Source: Alphaproteobacteria bacterium (GTDB taxonomy: Bacteria; Pseudomonadota; Alphaproteobacteria; Acetobacterales; Acetobacteraceae). Taken from it: a DNA stretch of 64,000 bases. The first letter of the stretch is position 1. Every line of letters starts with the position of its first letter. Both the position numbers and the translations under genes were made by a program. The stretch spans positions 1-64,000 of the forward strand of contig JADZEB010000011.1 in the NCBI GenBank assembly GCA_020850755.1, written 5' to 3'. The notes beneath the pieces are model-generated. The model was not told where the DNA came from. It was given only the letters and a program-made list of their open reading frames with translations, and did no database searches. This document shows positions 57,248 through 64,000 of the stretch, piece after piece.

Positions 57248-58816
57248 TCACTTGGATCGTGCCACCCGGAAGCCGCCGATCAGGCGGTCGAGAAGCGCGT
57301 TGAGATAATGGCCATTGGCAAGATGGACACGCAGGCCGGCGGTCGCGGGATGGTGCGCCCAGAGCGGAAGCAGCATCTGCGCCAAGGCCACGAGGCCAAA
57401 GGACACGACGGCGAGCACGATCATCGCCCATTCCAGCGGACCGGGAGCAGGCGCGGCCGGCAGGGCGGGCCCCCAGAGCTTCTCGGCGGCGATCTGGAAG
57501 GTGAAGTAGGCGGCGGCGGCGCCAAGCGAAGTGCATGCGATACGCCGGGTCAGGGGCGCAGGCGCGCTGTCGGCCAGGCCCTGCGCCACAAGGTAGGCGA
57601 CGCCGAAAACCAGTATCGCGCCTAGCGCCAGCGCCTGTGCCGTCTTCGGGCCGAAGACGAGCATGAAGAGGGCTGCCACCACGGCGTAGAGCATCAGCGC
57701 CAGCGCGAAGGATTTCAGCGCTGCGCCGATCCGTGGCACGGCGACCGGCCCTGGCCGGCGCAGCCCGGCGACAGCCTTGACCGCACCGCCCGCGGACAGG
57801 AAGGCATGCGCCTTGTACATGGAATGCGCGACGATGTGCAGGAGCGCGAGCGGCCAGAGGCCCAATCCGCATTGCAGCAGCATGAAGCCGATCTGCCCCA
57901 CGGTCGACCGAGCGAGCGCGGTCTTGATCGCGCTCTGGGTCAGCATCACGACGGCACCGAACAGTGCCGTGAGCCCGCCGATCATGACGAGCGCAGCCAT
58001 GGCGCCGGAACTCATCTGGACCAGATCCGCGGTCCGGATCAGCATGAAGCCGCCCGCATTGATGATGCCGGCATGCAGGAGGGCAGAGACCGGGGTCGGC
58101 GCCTCCATCACTTCGGTAAGCCAGCCGTGCATCGGGAAGGCTGCGGTCTTCAGCGCCGCGGCGAGCACGACAAGCGCGATGGCGAGATGCCCAGCAAGCG
58201 GAAGCCCATCGGCTGCGGTGTCGGCAAGCGCGGTGAAGTCGCCCGACCCGAAGGTGGCGACCAGTATCACCGCCGCGACGATCAGCGCCGCGTCGCCCAG
58301 GCCCCAGACCAAGGTGAACTTGGCCGCGGCACGGCGCGCAGCGGCGCGCTCTGGGTAGAACAACAGGAGCTGGCGGAGCCCGGCTCCTACGCCGATGCCG
58401 CCGAGGACGAGGGTCGAGAGACTGCCCGCCTGCATCAGGACAGGCGCCGCGGCCAGCGTCGCGAGCATCAGGCCGTGAAACCGCACCTCCTCGGCTTCGC
58501 CATCCATGTAGGTGCGAGAGAAGCGCATGACGATCCAGCCGATGAAGGCGACCAGAAGGACCATCGTGGCGCTGATCGCATCGCCGCGCGGGGACACCAC
58601 GAACGGTCCGTCCATGGCCGAGACCTGCACCGGTCCTCCGATCACGACCTGGACGAGACCCGCCGAGGCGAGCGCAAGCGCGGTCAAGGCCGATGCCTCC
58701 GAAAGGCACAAGACGATACGCGGGCGCAGACGCAGGCCGCGTCCAGCGAGGATGATGGCGGCGGCCACGAGCAGCACGGCCGGGGCCAAGAGACTCAGCG
58801 GAAACCTCAGCGACAT
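57248..58816 (-). CDS. dabB: DabB, proton-antiporter-like membrane subunit
   Basis: 522-aa polytopic protein related to NuoL/MrpA antiporter subunits, with about 14 helices. Conserved charged positions occur in helices, for example LHAGIINAGGFMLIRTADL, AFPMHGWLTEVMEAPTPVSA and AHSMYKAHAFLSAGG. In the DAB complex it couples cation influx to DabA. GGGAGC precedes the ATG. The gene is divergent from a LysR regulator with a 102-bp gap. Confidence 0.93.
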   Translation of the reverse strand: MSLRFPLSLLAPAVLLVAAAIILAGRGLRLRPRIVLCLSEASALTALALASAGLVQVVIGGPVQVSAMDGPFVVSPRGDAISATMVLLVAFIGWIVMRFSRTYMDGEAEEVRFHGLMLATLAAAPVLMQAGSLSTLVLGGIGVGAGLRQLLLFYPERAAARRAAAKFTLVWGLGDAALIVAAVILVATFGSGDFTALADTAADGLPLAGHLAIALVVLAAALKTAAFPMHGWLTEVMEAPTPVSALLHAGIINAGGFMLIRTADLVQMSSGAMAALVMIGGLTALFGAVVMLTQSAIKTALARSTVGQIGFMLLQCGLGLWPLALLHIVAHSMYKAHAFLSAGGAVKAVAGLRRPGPVAVPRIGAALKSFALALMLYAVVAALFMLVFGPKTAQALALGAILVFGVAYLVAQGLADSAPAPLTRRIACTSLGAAAAYFTFQIAAEKLWGPALPAAPAPGPLEWAMIVLAVVSFGLVALAQMLLPLWAHHPATAGLRVHLANGHYLNALLDRLIGGFRVARSK

Positions 58817-58873
58817 TGCGGTGCTCCCGAAGGTCAGCGGGTCGGGGCACGTCCTAGCGGCTCGACTAATTCG

Positions 58874-58892
58874 AGAAAATTACATATATTCT
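58874..58892. promoter_or_regulatory. Candidate LysR operator between dabB and lysR
   Basis: AGAA-N11-TTCT dyad in the only AT-rich patch of this divergent region (AAATTACATATATT centre). Size and position fit a LysR-type binding site controlling dabBA and autoregulating lysR. Confidence 0.5.
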
Positions 58893-58918
58893 TCGCAACC
58901 GTTCTGTTTCATAGAGGC

Positions 58919-59800
58919 ATGGCCCCCCTCAACCTCCATCACCTCCGCCTGTTTCGTGCCGTGGCGCGTGACGGAACCCTGACCGGCGCGGCGCGCGCGC
59001 TGAACCTGTCGCAGTCCGCGCTCTCCACGCAGATCAAGGCGCTGGAGGCTGCGCTCGGCCATGACCTGTTCGAGCGGCGCGGGCGGGGCCTGGTGCTTAC
59101 GGAGGCAGGGCGCATCGCGCTTGACCATGCCGAGGCGATATTCCGGACAGCGGAGGACCTGCCCGCCACCCTGCGGCACGCCGGAGCGGCGCGGCGGGTT
59201 CTTCGGGTCGGCTCCCTCGCCACACTGTCCCGCAACTTTCAGATCGGGTTCCTGGAGCCGGTCATCGGCCGTTCCGACGTCGAACTGGTCCTGCGCTCCG
59301 GGCCGCAGGCCGATCTGCTCCGCGCGCTTGAGGCAATGTCGCTGGACGTGGTCCTGACCAACCTCGTTCCAGCGCGGGACGCGGCAAGCCCGTATCTTGT
59401 CCACGAATTGCCCGAGCAGCCCGTCAGCCTTGTGGGCTCGCCCGATCTTGCCGGCCGATCGCTTCACGACCTGCTGGCCGGCCAGCCGCTGATCCTCCCG
59501 ACACCGGAGGCGGCGCTGCGCGCCTCATTCGACGCTCTCATCGGACGGTTGGGCGTGGCGCCCAGGATCGCCGCGGAGGCTGACGACATGGCGATGCTGC
59601 GCCTCCTTGTGCGTGCGGGAACCGGGCTCGCCGTCATTCCGCCCATCGTCGTCCGAGACGAGTTGGCCAACGGCATGCTTCTCGAACTCGCCAGGCTCGA
59701 CGGCATCACGGAAGGCTTCTTCGCAGTGACCATGCAGCGCCGCTTTCCGAACCCGCTGCTCGGCGAGATCCTCGACTCCTTCGCCCTCGACGAGCGGTGA
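58919..59800 (+). CDS. LysR-family regulator of the dab genes
   Basis: 293-aa LTTR. The N-terminal winged helix reads HHLRLFRAVARDGTLTGAAR and LNLSQSALSTQIKALE. The effector domain starts near residue 95 and ends with RRFPNPLLGEILDSF. LysR genes beside dab loci are seen in carbon-concentrating bacteria, so control of dabBA by CO2 or a metabolite is a reasonable inference. Confidence 0.9.
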   Translation: MAPLNLHHLRLFRAVARDGTLTGAARALNLSQSALSTQIKALEAALGHDLFERRGRGLVLTEAGRIALDHAEAIFRTAEDLPATLRHAGAARRVLRVGSLATLSRNFQIGFLEPVIGRSDVELVLRSGPQADLLRALEAMSLDVVLTNLVPARDAASPYLVHELPEQPVSLVGSPDLAGRSLHDLLAGQPLILPTPEAALRASFDALIGRLGVAPRIAAEADDMAMLRLLVRAGTGLAVIPPIVVRDELANGMLLELARLDGITEGFFAVTMQRRFPNPLLGEILDSFALDER

Positions 59801-60221
59801 ACCCGCCATCCGGGCGGGCGCCGTTCGGTATCGGACCCGTTGCCGCCGGATGACGCAGCACCGCCCCTGGATCCTTCTGCGATCTCCATGCTCACCTATT
59901 GCTTGCAGCATGTCTTGCACGGCCGCGTGCGGGCACGCGGTCATGGCCAGCCGCATGGTGGCTAGAGCCGCGCCCGACCTGGTGGAATCGCAGCGGCGCT
60001 GCGCCAGATCGGAACAGGCCGCGCGCAAACCATGGGTTGCGCGGGCATCACTTCCGTTCGGCTGGATCAAGCCGATCGGAACCTGGCCCAGCTCGCGTTC
60101 GGCGCCGAACGGACCCTTGTCGTTTGTGTGCGTGCCGACCGCGCCGATCCCGGTCCTCCAGCCTTCGGGTGCGGCCGTGTCGTGGGATCATGACCCTACG
60201 CCGCGACCGACGCGTTGCCGA
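59801..60221. other. Intergenic stretch containing repeat copy E
   Basis: About 420 bp between convergent genes, holding the inverted copy of the dispersed repeat at 59962-60089 and otherwise nothing recognisable. Confidence 0.6.
59962..60089 (-). repeat. Dispersed two-hairpin intergenic repeat, copy E (inverted)
   Basis: Read on the minus strand it shows GGTTCCGATCGGCTT-GATC-CAGCCGAACGGAAGT, then a spacer, GTTCCGATCTGGCGCAGCGC and GCTGCGATTCCACCAGGTCGG, ending GGCTCTAGCC. It has the same order of elements as the plus-strand copies. It is the only copy not touching a stop codon. Confidence 0.85.
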
Positions 60222-61433
60222 TCAACCCTGGCGAAAGGAGGCCGCGACGGCATTGAGGGCACGTTGCGCCATTGCGTCGGCTTCCGGCGCCATCAGCGAG
60301 ATGTGGAGATGCCGCGCCCCGGCGTCGATCCACATGTCGCAGCGCATCACATCGCTGCGGCCGAGATGGATGCCGAACAGGCCGCCCCCGCCTGCCGCCC
60401 GCGTCACCGCGAAGCCGCGCCACGGCCCGATCGCAAGCTCCGGGTTGGACGAGATGACCCTGCCGCTTTCCAGGCCCTCCCAAGCGCTGTCGCGCACCTG
60501 ATCGAAGCGGCGGTCCAGCGGGCCGTCGCGCGCGACAATGCGGATCGCGATGTCCGCTGGCGCCAACACCAGAAGCGCGTTCCACTCGGCATCATCCGCA
60601 CGCCACACGCGCCAGCCCCGCCCCACCGGCATCCGGCCGACGAAGCGGAAGCGATCGGTCAAAGCCTGCCAGTCACCGGGAATCGTGATGGCGTATCCGA
60701 GATGCGGCGCGGCCAGCATCCAGCCATCGCCTGTCCGCTCGGCCGCGGCGAGTCCGCCGGCCTCGCCGGCGCGCACGAAACGCTCCAGCATCGGACCGGA
60801 GGCCGCCTTGAGCTCGGCATGCCACCGCCGGAGGATCTCGGCCGCGGCCTCCGGCGCGGGAATGTACAGAAAGCCGATATCGTAGGTGACAGCCTCCGTG
60901 CCTTCCTTGGTGCGGCGTGTCTCCTGCACCTGGCGCCAATACAGCGAACCATAGCCGCGCGGCGTCGGCGCGGGATCGATGTGGCGCAGATAGTGCCATG
61001 GCTCGGACAACGGAAGCTCCTGCCCTCCCACCTGCAGCATGCGCCGGTCGGTCAGGGCGCAGAACCCGGGCGCCGCCGCCTTGTCCGCCTGCCTCCAGAA
61101 GAACAGACTCACCGGCACCGGGATCGCGCCCAGCAGAAGCCACATCACGGCGACACCGACGAGCGTATGGAGCGGATCCTCGGCGAAATCCTCGGACACG
61201 ATCACCCATGAGAGGTAGATCAGCAGCAGCCAGATCGCCACGCCGAGGACCACGCCCGAACCTGCGAACCAGCGCATGCGGCGCCTGCGCGCGTGCCGGG
61301 CCGCCGGGTCAGTGGCCTGCTGCCAATAGACGCGCTCGCCGGGCTGGAGATGCGCCGTCAGTGCCGGCTCTGGCGGCAGGGGGATGAAGGGCGGCGGCGC
61401 ACCGTCTTGCTCGGGACCCCTTGCGATCGTCAC
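60222..61433 (-). CDS. Membrane protein with PH-like domain, function unknown
   Basis: 403 aa from a GTG preceded by AGGAGG. A short leader includes LQPGERVYWQQATDP, then two membrane helices (about residues 55-80 and 92-115) and a bacterial PH-like segment (FCALTDRRMLQVGGQELPL). A C-terminal soluble domain of about 220 residues follows (YAITIPGDWQALTDRF, MPVGRGWRVWRADD, HLHISLMAPEADA). I recognise no enzyme motif. Similar two-helix plus PH proteins are membrane-associated regulators or stress proteins of unknown role. Confidence 0.7.
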   Translation of the reverse strand: MTIARGPEQDGAPPPFIPLPPEPALTAHLQPGERVYWQQATDPAARHARRRRMRWFAGSGVVLGVAIWLLLIYLSWVIVSEDFAEDPLHTLVGVAVMWLLLGAIPVPVSLFFWRQADKAAAPGFCALTDRRMLQVGGQELPLSEPWHYLRHIDPAPTPRGYGSLYWRQVQETRRTKEGTEAVTYDIGFLYIPAPEAAAEILRRWHAELKAASGPMLERFVRAGEAGGLAAAERTGDGWMLAAPHLGYAITIPGDWQALTDRFRFVGRMPVGRGWRVWRADDAEWNALLVLAPADIAIRIVARDGPLDRRFDQVRDSAWEGLESGRVISSNPELAIGPWRGFAVTRAAGGGGLFGIHLGRSDVMRCDMWIDAGARHLHISLMAPEADAMAQRALNAVAASFRQG

Positions 61434-61773
61434 GCGGATCCCCCTCCTGGATTGATCGAGACTCGCCTCCCGCAGCGCCGGCGATCCCGGGCCGAGGGTG
61501 CTTGGGCAAGTGGCGACCCCCAAAGCGGACGCCCCCCGCCTCATCGCCGGCCCGTGATGTCGGAATCGAAAAGCTCCTATGCAGCTTAGCCCGATGGCGA
61601 GCCATGTCTTTGACATGGCTCATGAGTGCGCGGAAAGCGGCGCGCAGCGCACGCCTCTCCCCGCGCCGGGTCTGGAGATCGTGGCGCATCAGCCGGCCGG
61701 CGGGGAATGCCGCGTGCTTCTCACCGCAAAGCGCGGCGGGCATCCGGCCGGTGCGCCGCCGCCGCGCGGCCTG
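61434..61773. other. Gap between COG0523 GTPase and PH-like protein genes
   Basis: About 340 bp, no recognisable gene. It contains the leader of the PH-like protein and the downstream region of the GTPase gene. A short inverted repeat ATGTCTTTGACAT at 61602-61614 may be a transcription-factor site, though nothing supports that beyond symmetry. Confidence 0.4.
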
Positions 61774-62808
61774 TCATCTGGCAGCGATGGCGTCGCGCCG
61801 GGCGGCGAAGCGTTCGCGGAAGGATCGTGCCAGCGCGGATGGCGCCAGATCGCGCGTGATGAACACGATCCTGCTCTGGCGCGGCCCCGCGGGCCATGCG
61901 TGCAGCTCGTCGGCCGGATAGAAGACGTGCTGCACGCCATTGATGACGACCGGCCGGTCGCGCCCGGCCACGTCGAGGATGCCCTTGCAGCGCAGCACCT
62001 CGGGCCCGTGGACGGAGAGCGTCTCGCCCAGCCACGCCGTGAACGCTGTCCAGTCCAGCGGCTGGTCGGCGCGCAGGCAGGCAGTGTGCACGAAGGAATG
62101 CTCGGCGGCTTCCTCGTTCGCGGCGGCCTCCCCAAGCCAGTGCAGAAGCCGCGCATCCTTGCTGGCGGGATCGAAGCTCGCGGCGCCGAACAGCCGCGAT
62201 GCCATCGCCTCGTCCGCGCCGAGTGCTTCGGCACCGGCATTGAGCGCGCGCAGCCGCGCCCGCAGGCCGTCCGCGCTGGCGGGGCACAGGTCGAGCTTGG
62301 TCAGCACAATCCGATCGGCCACCACCACCTGCTTGACCGCCTCGGGATAGGCGTCGAGCTGCGCGGCGCCGTGGCAGGCATCGACCGTCGTCACCATCGC
62401 ATCGAGGCGGAAGCGCTCCAGCAGCAGCGGATCGGTCATCAGCGTGTGGATCACCGGGACAGGATCGGCAAGGCCGGTGGTCTCGATGATGACGCGGCGG
62501 AAAGGCGGCACCTCGCCGCGCAGGCGCTGCACGAACAGGCCGCGCAACCCCTCCACAAGGTCGCTGCGTACCGCGCAGCAGAGGCAGCCGGATTCAAGCA
62601 GGACGACGTTCTCCTGCAGCTCCTGCACCATCAGATGGTCGATGCCGACCTCGCCCAGCTCGTTGACCAGCACAGCGCAATCGCCGAGGTCGGGGTCGCG
62701 CAGCAGGCGGTTGAGCAGCGTCGTCTTGCCGCTGCCGAGGAAGCCGGTGATGACCGAGAGCGGGATCGCCTCCCCGCCGGCAAGCCCACCCAGCACGTTG
62801 CTCGCCAT
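61774..62808 (-). CDS. COG0523 (CobW/ZNG1-like) metal-chaperone GTPase
   Basis: 344-aa P-loop GTPase. Walker A is TGFLGSGKTTLLNRLL, the metal-binding CxCC is ESGCLCCAVRSDL, followed by IIETTGLADPVPV and LTKLDLC (NKxD-like). The C-terminal CobW domain ends with a GPRQSRIVFITRDL strand. Members insert Zn or Co into client enzymes or act under zinc starvation. It begins 4 bp after a metal-dependent amidohydrolase gene, a possible client. The ATG at 62808 is the family start. Confidence 0.9.
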   Translation of the reverse strand: MASNVLGGLAGGEAIPLSVITGFLGSGKTTLLNRLLRDPDLGDCAVLVNELGEVGIDHLMVQELQENVVLLESGCLCCAVRSDLVEGLRGLFVQRLRGEVPPFRRVIIETTGLADPVPVIHTLMTDPLLLERFRLDAMVTTVDACHGAAQLDAYPEAVKQVVVADRIVLTKLDLCPASADGLRARLRALNAGAEALGADEAMASRLFGAASFDPASKDARLLHWLGEAAANEEAAEHSFVHTACLRADQPLDWTAFTAWLGETLSVHGPEVLRCKGILDVAGRDRPVVINGVQHVFYPADELHAWPAGPRQSRIVFITRDLAPSALARSFRERFAARRDAIAAR

Positions 62809-62812
62809 GGGC

Positions 62813-64000
62813 TCAGGCCGCGAGGCTGTTCTTGACGAAGCGGCCGGCCTGGATGATGGCCGCCATGTGCCTGCCCTGGCCGGTGAGCAGCGAGATATCA
62901 GCGAGCGGGTCGCCATCGACCACGAGCAGGTCGGCCTGCGCGCCCTCGGCCACCACGCCGATCTTGCCCGCCATGCGCACCACCTCCGCGCCGATCAGCG
63001 TCGCGCCGCGGATATTGTCGGCCGCCGGCAGCACCTCGGCGCGGACCAGGAACTCGTCGCCCATCAGGTGCGGCGTGCGCGACATGTCGGTGCCGAAGGA
63101 GGCCTTCACCCCGGCGCGATGGGCGATGGCCAGCCCGCGCGTGCCCACGGCCAGGATCTCGCGCGCCTTCGCCTCCGTGCCGGGCGGATAGCCGAGCGCG
63201 GCCGCCTGCTCGGCCAGGACGCGGTAGCAGACGAGATTGGGCGAGAGATAGGTGCCGCGCTCGACCATCATCTTCGCGGTCGGCTCGTCGAGGAAGTTGC
63301 CATGCTCGATCGTGCGCACGCCCGCCTCGACGCAGCGGCGGATACCGCGGGCGGTGTAGACATGCGCCAGGACATAGGTGTTGGCGCGCTCGGCCTCGTC
63401 CACCGCGGCGAGCAGCTCCTCGGTCGAGTATTGCAGGCTGTCGATCGGATCGGACTGCGAGGAGACGCCGCCGCCAGCCATGATCTTGATCTGGTCGGCG
63501 CCGAGGCGGATCTCATCGCGGATGGCGCGGCGCACCTCCGACACGCCGTCGGCGATGCGCCCGATGCCGGCGGTAAGGTGCACGCAGGCGCAGGGCTCGC
63601 GCGTATCGGCCGGGGAGCGGGCATCGCCATGCCCGCCGGTCTGGCTGATGGCGCGGCCGGAGACGAACAGGCGCGGGCCGGTGAAATAGCCCTGCTCCAG
63701 CGCCTGCTTGTGGCCGACATCCGCCCCGCCCGCGTCGCGCACGGTGGTGAAGCCGCTCATCAGCATGCCATGCAGCACCTGGCCCGCACGCGCCGTGGTG
63801 AGAGAGGGCAGCATCACCGGCGCCGGCGGCAGCAGCGTCTTGTAGAGATGGACGTGGCAATCGATCAGCCCCGGCATCAGCGTGCGTCCGCCGAGATCGA
63901 TCGCCGGCACGCCGGGCGCATCGATGCGCCCCGCCTCCAGCCGGCGGATCACCCCGCCCTCGATCAGGCACTGGTAGCCGGAGCGCAAGGCGCCAGCGGC
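62813..64000 (-). CDS. Metal-dependent amidohydrolase (N-terminus outside window)
   Basis: Imidazolonepropionase/prolidase-like amidohydrolase. The visible 395 residues contain the HxH metal site LIDCHVHLYK, probable carboxylated Lys in ADQIKIMAGGG, His ligands in YVLAHVYTARG and IEHGNFLDEP, and Asp in SFGTDMSRTP. The composite site ends with QADLLVVDGDPLADI. The frame is still open at the window edge and the beta-sandwich start is missing. It is likely cotranscribed with the COG0523 GTPase. Substrate unknown, perhaps a dipeptide or cyclic amide. Confidence 0.9.
   Translation of the reverse strand, partial: AAGALRSGYQCLIEGGVIRRLEAGRIDAPGVPAIDLGGRTLMPGLIDCHVHLYKTLLPPAPVMLPSLTTARAGQVLHGMLMSGFTTVRDAGGADVGHKQALEQGYFTGPRLFVSGRAISQTGGHGDARSPADTREPCACVHLTAGIGRIADGVSEVRRAIRDEIRLGADQIKIMAGGGVSSQSDPIDSLQYSTEELLAAVDEAERANTYVLAHVYTARGIRRCVEAGVRTIEHGNFLDEPTAKMMVERGTYLSPNLVCYRVLAEQAAALGYPPGTEAKAREILAVGTRGLAIAHRAGVKASFGTDMSRTPHLMGDEFLVRAEVLPAADNIRGATLIGAEVVRMAGKIGVVAEGAQADLLVVDGDPLADISLLTGQGRHMAAIIQAGRFVKNSLAA

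Overview
The window is very GC-rich DNA that reads as an alphaproteobacterial chromosome. Evidence for this is a GcrA-type cell-cycle regulator, a CtaC/CtaD oxidase pair, a PmtA-like lipid methyltransferase, an ExoD protein, a fused TRAP permease and a Bug-type (TctC) solute receptor. Rhodospirillales in the broad sense (Acetobacteraceae/Geminicoccaceae-like) is my best guess, by inference only. I see no rRNA genes, CRISPR array, intact insertion sequence or prophage. There is one tRNA, Ser-CGA.

Layout. 1-1337: cytochrome c oxidase subunits II and I (I is cut by the window edge). 1966-6834: a zinc-sensor-type ArsR repressor divergent from a four-gene Zn/Mn ABC importer. One permease carries a fused DtxR-like domain and the last permease is interrupted by an in-frame TAG. 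6972-10656: PmtA-like methyltransferase, two tandem EamA exporters, half of a TPP enzyme, cold-shock protein. 11051-21412: gcrA, an SDR without its catalytic lysine, acetamidase/formamidase, corA, methionine-salvage genes mtnB-mtnD-mtnC, exoD, TRAP permease, tatA, terC. 21522-30170: TylF-like methyltransferase, CHAP lipoprotein, HMG-CoA-lyase-like enzyme with a class III CoA-transferase, a small protein plus amidase pair, DUF2272 protein, MFS transporter. 30293-33519: two-component system and a universal stress protein.

33727-39507 is a conserved housekeeping cluster transcribed leftward (rplU, rpmA, obgE, proB, proA, nadD, rsfS), ended by a clear intrinsic terminator. A PhyH dioxygenase, a HupE protein and tRNA-Ser follow. 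Downstream of the tRNA the content becomes accessory: an arsenite/bile-acid-type transporter, two large adjacent proteins of unknown function (43862-48874), a Bug receptor, a MerR regulator broken by an in-frame TAG, a Zn/Cd/Pb-type P1B ATPase, and a dabA-dabB inorganic-carbon uptake pair with a divergent LysR gene. Long stretches with no recognisable gene separate these. The right end has a membrane/PH-like hypothetical protein, a COG0523 GTPase and a truncated amidohydrolase.

Three themes stand out. Metal homeostasis recurs (Zn importer, Zn exporter, both regulators, COG0523 GTPase), and two of these genes carry single in-frame amber codons. A dispersed repeat of about 125 bp made of two hairpins occurs five times, usually touching the stop codons of neighbouring genes. 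The two-gene module at 43862-48874 combines a long Thr/Ser/Glu-rich alternating tract with a polymorphic-toxin-like partner and is the best candidate for an undescribed system here.
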